64,000 nt of DNA from Vibrio neonatus (GTDB lineage Bacteria; Pseudomonadota; Gammaproteobacteria; Enterobacterales; Vibrionaceae). Below, in pieces: positions 9,273 to 17,716 of the stretch. The notes under the pieces were generated by a model. The model saw nothing but the letters and a program-made list of their open reading frames with translations, was not told the origin of the DNA and searched no databases. The position numbers and the translations under genes were made by a program. Where the stretch lies: the NCBI RefSeq assembly GCF_024346975.1, contig NZ_AP024886.1, forward strand, positions 992,001 to 1,056,000. The letters run 5' to 3'. Positions within the stretch are counted from its first letter, which is position 1, and each line of letters begins with the position of its first letter.

Positions 9273-9299
9273 AAGCCAGCTATTGCAGCTGGCTTTTTT
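9273..9299 (+). terminator. Terminator of lpp
   Basis: AAGCCAGCT and AGCTGGCTT pair across a short loop and are followed by a T run. Confidence 0.88.
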
Positions 9300-9360
9300 G
9301 TTCGGCGCGTTTTATCAATAATAAGTTTAGAAAATAAATAGATTTAGAAAACAACCGCCA

Positions 9361-10311
9361 TTAATGCGCACTGCCATCATGCACCATAATCGGCATACCG
9401 GTTTGAATTTGAATCACACCATTCACTTTGGAATAGGTTTCAGGATAATGCTCCAAGGTGCCGCTATCTAACCAGACTTGCAGCTCTAACGGCCAATCAA
9501 AGGTTTGCTTCATACCATCTCGCGCGGTTAACGGCTCGTGAGATTCAATAAAGACGCTGCTATCGGGTTCAACCGCCATTTTGATGGGCTGATTAACAAT
9601 CTGCACTCTAGTGCCGCGCCCCACTCTTTCAAATAGCCACTTAATATCCTTTGGCTCCATACGAATACAGCCACTACTAACCCTAAGCCCTATGCCAAAA
9701 TCCTTGTTAGTGCCGTGAATCAAATACTGCCCTGCTCCATAACGCAAGCGCATAGCGTATTCACCCAGCGGATTATCAGGTCCAGCGGGAACAACTTCAG
9801 GCAGTTCAATGCCGTCTTCTTCATAAGCCATGCGAATAGACTTTGGCGGCGTCCAAGTCGGCGCTTCTATCATAGAGCTAATAGAGGTGACCATTTGCGG
9901 GGTTTCGCGACCAATGCGACCAATTCCGACCGGAAATACATGCACATGCTCACCATCAGGATCAAAATAATAAAGGCGTAGCTCGGCAAGGTTTACCACT
10001 ATTCCTTGTTGTTTTGCAGAGGGCAAAATAAAGCGATTAGGAATGGTTAATACCTCTCCTTCTTCAGGAAGAAAAGGGTCAACCCCACGGTTGGCCGCGA
10101 TAAGACTAAGCAGACCAACATCATAATCTTTAGCAAGCAGTGCGAACGTCTCTCCCGCCTTTACTTGGTGACGCTGTAATTTACCCGCCACATGACTGCC
10201 ATCCACAGGTAACCGATAGGTTGCGGCCAGTACGCTTGGGCTCAACAAGGATACAGACATTACCAATGGCAACCACATGCCTAAACACTTAATCCAAAAC
10301 CTAACATTCAC
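9361..10311 (-). CDS. Periplasmic L,D-transpeptidase with LysM domain (YkuD family)
   Basis: Catalyses L,D-transpeptidation on peptidoglycan: either 3-3 cross-links or attachment of Lpp. After a signal peptide ending at VLA, a LysM-like region (HQVKAGETFALLAKDYDVGLLSL) precedes the YkuD domain. Catalytic motifs are HGTNKDFGIG and SSGCIRM, with the nucleophilic Cys in the latter. I choose the GTG start at 10309-10311 because AAGGA lies just upstream and it yields a clean signal peptide; the coding start overlaps the photolyase stop by 11 bp. It is last in an operon with the DUF523 protein and phr, and it faces lpp. An Lpp-anchoring role (ErfK/YbiS/YcfS type) is inferred from that neighbour. 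Confidence 0.88.
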   Translation of the reverse strand: MNVRFWIKCLGMWLPLVMSVSLLSPSVLAATYRLPVDGSHVAGKLQRHQVKAGETFALLAKDYDVGLLSLIAANRGVDPFLPEEGEVLTIPNRFILPSAKQQGIVVNLAELRLYYFDPDGEHVHVFPVGIGRIGRETPQMVTSISSMIEAPTWTPPKSIRMAYEEDGIELPEVVPAGPDNPLGEYAMRLRYGAGQYLIHGTNKDFGIGLRVSSGCIRMEPKDIKWLFERVGRGTRVQIVNQPIKMAVEPDSSVFIESHEPLTARDGMKQTFDWPLELQVWLDSGTLEHYPETYSKVNGVIQIQTGMPIMVHDGSAH

Positions 10312-11770
10312 TATTCTTCGCTTCCTTATACATCTGTAGCGCTCTTTGCCGCTGCTTTTTATGATCAACGATAGGATCAGGATAGTCTAAACTGGCAAAT
10401 TCCTCCCATAACCAAGGCGAATGAATGTATTTATCTGGCACAGATTGCAGCTCAGGAAGCCACTGTTTTACAAACTCACCTTGCGGATCAAACTTTTTGC
10501 CTTGAGAAATAGGATTAAAAATCCGAAAGTAAGGTTGTGCGTCACAGCCGGTAGATGCCGACCACTGCCAACCGCCATTGTTGGCGGCAAAGTCACCATC
10601 GACTAACTGGCTCATAAAATAGCGCTCGCCAAAACGCCAATCTAGTAATAGATCTTTGCTTAAAAAGCTCGCCACTATCATTCGCAGTCGGTTGTGCATC
10701 CAGCCCGTCTGGTTTAACTGCTTCATGGCCGCATCCACAATAGGATAACCCGTTGTACCTTGTTGCCAACTTTTAAGATGCTCAATGTCACCTTGCCAGC
10801 GAATATTGTTACACCACGCTACAAAGTTTGCGCCTTTGCATAGCTTAGGTTGGAAATAAATAAGGTGTTGATAAAACTCACGCCATATCAGCTCGCTCAG
10901 CCAAGTCTGCTCACCCTCACTTAACTGTTGAGGGTGGCGACCATTAAGTAAACGAGCGATGCATTGGCGAACCGATAACATGCCTAGAGCAAGGTAAGGT
11001 GAAAGCTGACTGGTGCCTTTTATTGATGGCACATCTCTGTTGTCATGATAATTATTGGCTTTTTGAAAAGAAAATAGGCGCAGTTGGTTAATGATGGATT
11101 GAGTGTCAACCTGCCAATTTTCGGTAGCGTTGTTGTGGGTAGTATTGTTATGAACAACTTGAGAATCATCGATATTGGAAGGTAATTCCAAGGCTTGTCT
11201 GGCATCAAATAATCCATTTGTCGCCAGAGCAACCGGTTTACGCACCACTAACTGCGCGGGATCAAAACGCTGCAACCAACTATTTTTAAACGGAGTGAAT
11301 ACTTTAAAGTAACTGCCCTGCTTATTTAAGATGCTTCCCGGCGCAAACACACACTTATCTGCACAGAGCGTAAAGCCAATGTTGTCGGATTCAAGCCTGC
11401 TTTTAACTTGTTCATCCCGCTGTTGTTCGTTGAATTCATAATCGCTATTCGCAAACACATGTTCTATCGACATACGCTCACATAGCTGCGCTATTAAAGA
11501 GCCACAATCTTGATAGCTATCTACGACTTCAATGTGCAGCGGCACCTTTAACTCAGCTAATTCGCGAGTTAATGCCTGTAAACGGCGGAAAATCAGTTGT
11601 TGCTGCATTGCCGAAACCGCATGCTCTTGCCACTGTTTCTGCGTCACTGTAAACAGCGCAATCAGGCCTTTATTTGCACCGCTGGATTGTTCAACCTTAT
11701 CCATAGCGCGAATCAGCGCCGTGTTATCTATCGTTCTAAGATCGCGGCGCAACCAGACTAAAGCTCGCAT
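10301..11770 (-). CDS. phr: Deoxyribodipyrimidine photolyase (class I CPD photolyase)
   Basis: Light-driven flavoprotein that splits cyclobutane pyrimidine dimers in DNA. The N-terminal antenna-binding Rossmann domain starts MRALVWLRRDLRTIDNTALI. The FAD domain carries WLSELIWREFYQHL, GYPIVDAAMKQLNQTGWMHNR and the FANNGGWQWSASTGCDAQPYFRIFNP-type signature near residues 395-420. At 489 residues it is full length for the class. It follows the DUF523/DUF1722 gene by 12 bp, the same pairing as ybgA-phr in E. coli, and is overlapped by the downstream L,D-transpeptidase gene. Confidence 0.94.
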   Translation of the reverse strand: MRALVWLRRDLRTIDNTALIRAMDKVEQSSGANKGLIALFTVTQKQWQEHAVSAMQQQLIFRRLQALTRELAELKVPLHIEVVDSYQDCGSLIAQLCERMSIEHVFANSDYEFNEQQRDEQVKSRLESDNIGFTLCADKCVFAPGSILNKQGSYFKVFTPFKNSWLQRFDPAQLVVRKPVALATNGLFDARQALELPSNIDDSQVVHNNTTHNNATENWQVDTQSIINQLRLFSFQKANNYHDNRDVPSIKGTSQLSPYLALGMLSVRQCIARLLNGRHPQQLSEGEQTWLSELIWREFYQHLIYFQPKLCKGANFVAWCNNIRWQGDIEHLKSWQQGTTGYPIVDAAMKQLNQTGWMHNRLRMIVASFLSKDLLLDWRFGERYFMSQLVDGDFAANNGGWQWSASTGCDAQPYFRIFNPISQGKKFDPQGEFVKQWLPELQSVPDKYIHSPWLWEEFASLDYPDPIVDHKKQRQRALQMYKEAKNSEC

Positions 11771-11782
11771 TAAACCTCCCCC

Positions 11783-12760
11783 TTATAGGCTGTAACGCAA
11801 ACGCAATTCTTGAGGATGCGGCGCTAAAAATTTTTGACTCTGCAAATAAGCATCTGGATACAAAGTTAAATAATGTCTGATCAGCGTAAGTGGGCTTAAT
11901 AGTGGCAACAAGCCCTGACGATACTCATCAATAACCGCGCGCAATTCTTGTCTCTCTTGCGCTGACAGCGATTTTTTAAAGTACCCTTGAATGTGCATCA
12001 GAACATTGGCGTTATTTTTTCGACTCGCTCTATTGGTCAAAGCTTGCATGAATTTCAGGCGATAGAGCTGATAAAATTCTTGATTATCATAATCAGCTAC
12101 CCTAGCCACTAACTGCCCAAGCGCTTTATATGACATTGGATCATGCGCCATCAAAGTCAGCTTATATCGAGAATGGAACGCCACTATTTTTCCAGATGTT
12201 GGCGCATCGCCTAAGCAGTCGTAGAAATCTTTTAGACTGAAGATTCGTGAAATGAAATTCTCTTTTAAAACAGGATCGTTTAAACGCCCATCTTCTTCCA
12301 CCGGCAACCATGGCATTTTTTTCATTAACACATCGGTATATAGCCCAACACCTTCATTGCTTGCACCCGCTTTGGTGTACACTTTGACTCGCTCCATGCC
12401 ACATGTGGGCGACTTTGCGCAAACAATGTAGCCACACAGCTCAGCTTGAGTCAGCTCTTCCACTTTGTGCTGTGAGTAATGGGTCATTTTTTCAGTGTGA
12501 TCGATGGATTGATCTTTAGTTTCAACCAAAGCAATACGCTCTTCATTAGAAACTAAACGTATGGTCGGACGTGGCACCGTCATGCCCACTCCTACTTCTG
12601 GGCAAACAGAAATAAACTCAAAAAACGGCGCTAACTCTTTGGTGACAAATTTACTGGTTTTACTTCCGCTATCAAAACGCACTTTCTCGCCGATGACGCA
12701 GGCGCTAATGCCAATTTGAATAGAGCGATTTGATTCGTAGTCCGTGTGAGCATTCATCAT
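11783..12760 (-). CDS. DUF523 (TudS-like thiouracil desulfidase) fused to DUF1722 (YbgA)
   Basis: Two-domain protein of 325 residues. The N-terminal ~150 residues are DUF523, the family of TudS-type enzymes that remove sulfur from thiouracil or 4-thio-UMP using a [4Fe-4S] cluster held by three cysteines. The three expected cysteines are visible: C21 in GISAC, C53 in SVCPEV and C120 in SPTCG. The C-terminal half is DUF1722 (YbgA), of unknown role, with FHSRYKLTLMAHDP as its signature. It heads an operon with phr; ybgA sits beside phr in E. coli too. The desulfidase activity is known for the family but inferred here. Confidence 0.82.
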   Translation of the reverse strand: MMNAHTDYESNRSIQIGISACVIGEKVRFDSGSKTSKFVTKELAPFFEFISVCPEVGVGMTVPRPTIRLVSNEERIALVETKDQSIDHTEKMTHYSQHKVEELTQAELCGYIVCAKSPTCGMERVKVYTKAGASNEGVGLYTDVLMKKMPWLPVEEDGRLNDPVLKENFISRIFSLKDFYDCLGDAPTSGKIVAFHSRYKLTLMAHDPMSYKALGQLVARVADYDNQEFYQLYRLKFMQALTNRASRKNNANVLMHIQGYFKKSLSAQERQELRAVIDEYRQGLLPLLSPLTLIRHYLTLYPDAYLQSQKFLAPHPQELRLRYSL

Positions 12761-12914
12761 GTTTCTATCCTTAAATGACGTTAAATCGGTGTTGTGAATC
12801 CATCTTTAAAATGTACGCAAAACAAGCAACAAGCGATCATATTTATATTTAAAAAGTGTTTATTGTGTTAATTTTAGATAGAATCAAAGTTCTAATCACA
12901 ATGAACAAATAGAC

Positions 12915-14360
12915 GTGCCTGAGAAAATCACCCAACACATCATCGAGCTTAATTTTTGCAAAAATCCATTATGTGCAGACTTTGGTTCATTAAATGCGGC
13001 GAATTATTCAATTCTCAGCGAACGAAAAAATCCACAGATTGCCTGTGCCAGTTGTCACAACATCTCTCCAATTATTTGGCCCGACGAACTGCAAAGCGAG
13101 CTAAGTTCACAACGTGAATATTTGCAAGCTAGCCTCACCGCATGTAACAACAAAGCGTGCGACAATTTGGGCTACAACGTGCAGCTTTATCCAGAGAAGT
13201 ACTACTCATTTGGCTTTAGTGGCGATAAACAGCGATACCGTTGTAAGAGTTGTCAAAAGACCATCGTTGATCGATTTTCTGTAGCGAATCCCAATTTAAA
13301 AACGCACGTCACTATTTTGGCGCTGTTATTAACCGGATTTAGCTTGAAAGAAATCGCCATAAAATTGCAGATGCAAGCCAAAACCTTGAACGATCACATC
13401 AAAACCATGGCTGCAATTTGTCGCCATAAGTCGTCGGTTTTTGATCATCATTGGCAAAATCAATCACAGCAGTATTTATTAGGTAGCGACTATCACTACC
13501 TGCAACCCAATAGCGATAATGGCGTGCTTTGGGTGTGTACTCTCGATTTAAACTCTCACTATGTGGTGCATCAATCGGTCAATTTAAGTGAACAACCCAA
13601 TTTATCTGGCAATCGCATCATTGCGAAAGAATACCTTGCCAGTATCAATACGCCGCAGTCAGAGCCTGCCAGCAATAAACTGGCTGACATCATTATGGCC
13701 CGCTTAAATGATCATCGAGCCAGAAGCCATCGCAATAACCCACTGCACAATAAAACCCAGCTCAATTACCCCGTTAAAACATCATTGGTGACGCCGATAT
13801 ACTGCGTAACTGCGCATTATCATCAGATAAATCAGTGGTTTCAGGAGATGAATAAGCTAACGCTGAGTCTCGCTTTTGAACCTATGCTCGCAGAAGCGGC
13901 AATCACCAGTTTTAATGGCATGCGTCAAAAGCAATCACTGGATCTGCTTTACCAAATTGATGATCCGGCATGGATAGAAGGAAGATTGGGCAGTAAACCG
14001 CAGCCCTTAATTTTTGCGCACAACAAGGTGACTTGGTCGTTGTCAGAACAAAAACACATTCGAGCAAACACTGAGCAGCGCGCTATCTGTCAAATCATCG
14101 AAAGTAATTTGACGCAAAAACAGGCTCACCAACTGCCTAAACACACGCCTATCAACAATTACATGGAGCGTTTCCATGTCATGTTCAAAAGCAGCGTCAA
14201 TGAACCTCGGCGTAAGCGTCGCCCAGAAGGATTATTGCCTTTGTTAGATATCTATAAAGCGTGGAATAACCTGTGCCATCAGAACAATCCGGGAGAAACT
14301 CCCGCTGTTAATGCTGGGATATCTGAGAAGCCGTTATCGTTGGATCAATTGTTGCGATAG
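12915..14360 (+). CDS. Zinc-finger/HTH protein resembling an IS1/IS1595-type transposase; possibly domesticated
   Basis: No named family recognised. The 481-residue protein opens with two zinc-binding clusters: C15/C20 with C44/C47, and C77/C82 with C110/C113. The second ends GDKQRYRCKSCQKT, close to the N-terminal zinc domain of IS1-type transposases. A helix-turn-helix follows (GFSLKEIAIKLQMQAKTLNDHI). The C-terminal half has acidic spots in a transposase-like order (GSDYHYL, CTLDLNSHYV, NNYMERFHVMFK). The frame is intact, yet there is no room for inverted repeats: only 27 bp lie to the next gene. The start is GTG with no clear ribosome site. It may be a former transposase kept as a DNA-binding protein. 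Confidence 0.6.
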   Translation: MPEKITQHIIELNFCKNPLCADFGSLNAANYSILSERKNPQIACASCHNISPIIWPDELQSELSSQREYLQASLTACNNKACDNLGYNVQLYPEKYYSFGFSGDKQRYRCKSCQKTIVDRFSVANPNLKTHVTILALLLTGFSLKEIAIKLQMQAKTLNDHIKTMAAICRHKSSVFDHHWQNQSQQYLLGSDYHYLQPNSDNGVLWVCTLDLNSHYVVHQSVNLSEQPNLSGNRIIAKEYLASINTPQSEPASNKLADIIMARLNDHRARSHRNNPLHNKTQLNYPVKTSLVTPIYCVTAHYHQINQWFQEMNKLTLSLAFEPMLAEAAITSFNGMRQKQSLDLLYQIDDPAWIEGRLGSKPQPLIFAHNKVTWSLSEQKHIRANTEQRAICQIIESNLTQKQAHQLPKHTPINNYMERFHVMFKSSVNEPRRKRRPEGLLPLLDIYKAWNNLCHQNNPGETPAVNAGISEKPLSLDQLLR

Positions 14361-14387
14361 TTTGTCTTTCTTAAGACTCAGAGCGAT

Positions 14388-15281
14388 TTACCCCATCAAC
14401 AGCATTGCCACACCCAAAATAGCCACCAGCGTGCCAAATATTGAACGTCCAGAGAGACTTAAACCTTTTATCTTATAGATCAACAACATAAACAATGGAC
14501 TGGCCGCAATTAAGGTTTGCGCAATGGCAGGGTTTGCGTATTTCAAGGCCACTTGTTGTAACCACAAGGCGAGAAATGTACCGACTGTAATCGCGGCTAG
14601 CAGATAATATCGGTCTGTTTTAGCCATCTTTTTTGCCGAACTCAACAAATGCGTAAACGGCTTAGGCTGAAAAAATGGAATGATCATCGCCACGGCCAAC
14701 ACGCCAATAGACAAACGCAACAGCGCGCCTAGCAGCGGATTGATATCCCCTGCCACCAAAGCAAAGTGTGAAATCACCACCCCGCTGGCTTGGCAAACAC
14801 TGGCTAACAAACCATACGCTATACCTGATTTAGAATGTGCGTTATTGCCTGATGATGAGGGCTGTATCACGACAAATACCACCGCTATCGTGGTGACAAA
14901 TATCCCCATCCAATTGAGCATACTAAGTCCTAACCCTAGAAAGATTAGCGCAAATACACCCGATAATGGCGGCGCAAGAGACTCGAGCAGTAAGGTATTA
15001 TTAGGCCCAATTCTCTTTAATGCGGCAAAATAAGCACTGTCACCAATCGCAATACCAATGACACCAGAAAGCCCCAAAATAAGCGCGTGTTGGCTAGAGA
15101 TCTCTATGTGTGGCACAGGCAATAATGGTAGCACTAACAGCATCATTGCGGAGCCCACTACACCTTTAATAATATTGAGCTGTAGCGCACTAAAGCGGTG
15201 ACTAAATTGACCGTATATCCATGTCGCAATCGCCCACACCATAGCCGCACTCACCGCAGCGATTTCGCCTACAAAACCCAC
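14388..15281 (-). CDS. EamA/DMT-family transporter
   Basis: Inner-membrane transporter of the drug/metabolite superfamily. Ten membrane segments can be traced over 297 residues, as two EamA repeats; the first starts GEIAAVSAAMVWAIATWIYG and the second around SGIAYGLLASVCQASGVVIS. The substrate cannot be told from the sequence; family members export amino acids, sugars or drugs. The start is GTG at 15279-15281 with AAGGG upstream. It converges closely on the transposase-like gene, so its transcripts probably share a terminator region with it. Confidence 0.82.
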   Translation of the reverse strand: MGFVGEIAAVSAAMVWAIATWIYGQFSHRFSALQLNIIKGVVGSAMMLLVLPLLPVPHIEISSQHALILGLSGVIGIAIGDSAYFAALKRIGPNNTLLLESLAPPLSGVFALIFLGLGLSMLNWMGIFVTTIAVVFVVIQPSSSGNNAHSKSGIAYGLLASVCQASGVVISHFALVAGDINPLLGALLRLSIGVLAVAMIIPFFQPKPFTHLLSSAKKMAKTDRYYLLAAITVGTFLALWLQQVALKYANPAIAQTLIAASPLFMLLIYKIKGLSLSGRSIFGTLVAILGVAMLLMG

Positions 15282-15533
15282 ATCAAACCCTTAATTTGTA
15301 ATAGTAAAATAGCGGCGATTCAAAACGCCCTAAACGCTCATTTAACAACACCCGTGACCGCTTGTTGAACACTAACTGCAACAGAAGTGAGTTACAAATC
15401 AGCAATTGTTAATTACATTTAACAAGCCACACCCTAAATAAAATCTCTTATAATCAATAAAGTAGTTGTATTCGCCAAAATAAAAGTTAAAAATATTACA
15501 ACAATATCAGAACAAGCATTACAAGGATGAAAC

Positions 15534-15935
15534 ATGCTTCTCGATTACGTTGCTTTAGGATTATTAGTTTTCGTTGCTCTTGTCCTTTTCTATGGGGTGA
15601 TAGTCATTCACGATATCCCCTATGAAATCGCCAAAAAACGAAATCACCCTCACCAAGATGCCATTCACGTAACTGGCTGGATCAGCCTGTTAACCCTACA
15701 CGTTATTTGGCCGTTTCTCTGGATATGGGCCACCTTATGGCGCGAAGACCGTGGATGGGGAATGACGCAAATCAAACAAGAACAATCTGATTTACATCAT
15801 GATATTACCCAGCTAAATCAGCAACTTCATGAACTCACCCAGCAAGTCGCCGAACTACAAAATCTCCAACAGCAACAACAGCAATCTCAAACTACGCCTA
15901 ATCGACCCCCTCAATCTACTGAAGGAGATGCGTAA
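15534..15935 (+). CDS. yiaW: DUF3302 inner-membrane protein (YiaW-like)
   Basis: Small membrane protein of 133 residues. Two hydrophobic segments flank a conserved cytoplasmic loop: LGLLVFVALVLFYGVIVIHDIP and GWISLLTLHVIWPFLWIWATLW. The tail is a Gln-rich coiled coil (LNQQLHELTQQVAELQNLQQ). In E. coli yiaW is paired with yiaV, as here. Its role is unknown; it probably partners the HlyD-type protein in a membrane complex. The stop overlaps the next start (TAATG), so the two are translationally coupled. Confidence 0.82.
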   Translation: MLLDYVALGLLVFVALVLFYGVIVIHDIPYEIAKKRNHPHQDAIHVTGWISLLTLHVIWPFLWIWATLWREDRGWGMTQIKQEQSDLHHDITQLNQQLHELTQQVAELQNLQQQQQQSQTTPNRPPQSTEGDA

Positions 15936-17065
15936 TGGATCTACTACTGATACTGACCTACACCGCATTTTGTGTCGCAATATTTAAAATATTCAAAATC
16001 CCATTGAACAAATGGAGTGTCCCTACCGCTGTGTTAGGTGGCGTGATTTTGATTGGCACCTTAATACTACTGATGAACTACAACCATCCATTTACGCAAA
16101 TTGGTCGCCAAGTTTACAACACCACACCGATAGTGCCGACGGTGAAAGGTCGAGTTGTTGAAGTCAATGTCAAACCCGATACATTTATTGTAAAGGGTGA
16201 GCCCTTGTTCACAATTGAATCTGAACCTTATGAAGCGGAGTTGATGAGCAAACAGGCCGATTTAGCCGCCGCAATACAAGCTGTTTATCAATTAGAATCG
16301 GATTACAAAGCCGCGCAAGCAGAAGTGATCAGAGCCATCGCTGAGCGTGACCGTATTCGACAAGAGTTTAATCGTTACTATTCGGGCTACAAAAAAGGCG
16401 CGTTTACCGCTCAACAAGTAGACACACGTCGCCAAAACTTAAAAGGTGCACAAGCCGATTTAGAAGCAAAAATCGCTATGGAAAACAGTGCTCGTGTCGC
16501 ATTTGAATCTGAAATAGAGGGTGAAAACACCACAGTTGCTCGCTTGCAAGCTCAAGTTCGACAAGCCGAATTTAACCTTGATGAAACAGTGATCAGAGCC
16601 CCTACTAACGGCTTTGTCACGCAACTTATCTTACGTCCGGGACAAATGGTGGTACCTCTGCCACTGGCACCTTCAATGGTATTTATCCACGCTGAAGAGT
16701 TTTATTACGCTGGAGCATTTCGCCAGAATTCATTGCAACGCCTAGAGCCGGGATTTGAAGCTGAGTTCATGTTCCCAAGCTTACCGGGCAGAGTCTTCTC
16801 TGGCGAAGTGGTCAACGTCATTCCCGCCATGGCCGAAGGTGAAATCCAAGCGTCAGGCAGATTGTTAGGCACACAATCACTGAATGTACCTGGCCGAGCA
16901 CTGGTAAAACTAAGACTTCACGATGACATATCCCAATACCGACTGCCATTAGGTGCCTCTGTAGAAGTTGCCGTTTATTCTGATAGTTTCCACCACGTCT
17001 CTATCATGCGTAAAATCTTGATTCGCATGAAGAGCTGGCAGAACTACCTGTATTTGGATCACTAA
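15935..17065 (+). CDS. yiaV: HlyD/EmrA-type membrane fusion protein (YiaV-like)
   Basis: Inner-membrane-anchored periplasmic adaptor of 376 residues. Two membrane segments lie near the N-terminus (ILTYTAFCVAIFKIFKI, VLGGVILIGTLILLMNY). A split biotinyl-lipoyl domain follows (VPTVKGRVVEVNVKPDTFIVKGEPLF and VIRAPTNGFVTQLILRPGQMVVPL) around a coiled-coil hairpin. These proteins usually feed a channel, but no transporter or TolC gene is nearby, matching the isolated yiaVW pair of E. coli. A strong terminator follows. Confidence 0.85.
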   Translation: MDLLLILTYTAFCVAIFKIFKIPLNKWSVPTAVLGGVILIGTLILLMNYNHPFTQIGRQVYNTTPIVPTVKGRVVEVNVKPDTFIVKGEPLFTIESEPYEAELMSKQADLAAAIQAVYQLESDYKAAQAEVIRAIAERDRIRQEFNRYYSGYKKGAFTAQQVDTRRQNLKGAQADLEAKIAMENSARVAFESEIEGENTTVARLQAQVRQAEFNLDETVIRAPTNGFVTQLILRPGQMVVPLPLAPSMVFIHAEEFYYAGAFRQNSLQRLEPGFEAEFMFPSLPGRVFSGEVVNVIPAMAEGEIQASGRLLGTQSLNVPGRALVKLRLHDDISQYRLPLGASVEVAVYSDSFHHVSIMRKILIRMKSWQNYLYLDH

Positions 17066-17088
17066 TCATCCATTGATTCGATGTATTA

Positions 17089-17124
17089 AAAACCCCGCTA
17101 CAGAGGGATCTGTAGCGGGGTTTT
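17089..17124 (+). terminator. Terminator after yiaV (symmetrical)
   Basis: AAAACCCCGCTACAGA and TCTGTAGCGGGGTTTT form a perfect 16-bp stem around GGGA, with As on one side and Ts on the other. Confidence 0.92.
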
Positions 17125-17235
17125 CTGATCTATTGGCTGTTGTGGTTGGAATGGAGATTAAAACAATTGGTTTAACGTAGAGCTACTAATCGTCGTTGAA
17201 CATTTGGGTTTAAAACTCGGCAATAAAGATTAGAA

Positions 17236-17373
17236 CTATGATAATAAAGCTCGAAGCTTTTCGATGATTTTGTCCCAAAGCTTGGTGTCACAAGCCCACA
17301 AATGACCCATCAGTTGTAATGATAGATACGCAGGAAAATTTTTTTCTTTGCAAAATTCAAGACCTGACCCCAT
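17236..17373 (-). CDS. Short protein-like frame, possible gene fragment (45 aa)
   Basis: An uninterrupted minus-strand frame runs from ATG at 17371-17373 to a TAG at 17236-17238. It reads MGSGLEFCKEKNFPAYLSLQ, then LMGHLWACDTKLWDKIIEKL and ends RALLS. The composition is protein-like and amphipathic in the last third. I recognise no family and see no ribosome site, so it may be the 3' end of an older gene left at the edge of the accessory region. The rest of 17125-17494 shows nothing else. Confidence 0.3.
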   Translation of the reverse strand: MGSGLEFCKEKNFPAYLSLQLMGHLWACDTKLWDKIIEKLRALLS

Positions 17374-17494
17374 TGACACACGTTAGTTTAAATTCGCACT
17401 AAAAAATAATATGCATCTGCTTGAATTCATCTCAATAAGGTACCATTTCAACTGTGAGACTAAGAGTCTTATTGTGGGAATAATAGAGGTATCT

Positions 17495-17704
17495 ATGGCT
17501 AAGAATATTCGTGGAAATAATGATGGCACAAATGGTGAAAACGATTCATACACGATACCGGGGCGTGGTGCAGTTGATCGACAAACTTTGGTTAACGAAA
17601 CTCGAAATGGCAATCACCCCAATCATCATGTTGTAAGGATCAACGGTGAGGATTACGTGAGAGCTAATCCAGACGCGAAAAACTCAAACAACATCAATAA
17701 ATAG
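17495..17704 (+). CDS. Small protein, DUF3892-like (69 aa)
   Basis: Small hydrophilic protein with MAKNIRGNNDGTNGENDSY, then IPGRGAVDRQTLVNETRNGN and HHVVRINGEDYVRANPDAKN. The central 'grg-R-LV-EV-G-HP-xH' pattern recalls DUF3892-type small proteins of unknown role; this is recognition by eye. I start it at ATG 17495-17497 because AGAGGT lies seven bases upstream; the frame is open further upstream, but without a ribosome site. It precedes the PD-(D/E)XK-like gene by 12 bp, with GGAGG between, so the two form an operon. Confidence 0.6.
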   Translation: MAKNIRGNNDGTNGENDSYTIPGRGAVDRQTLVNETRNGNHPNHHVVRINGEDYVRANPDAKNSNNINK

Positions 17705-17716
17705 ATTGGAGGGATT

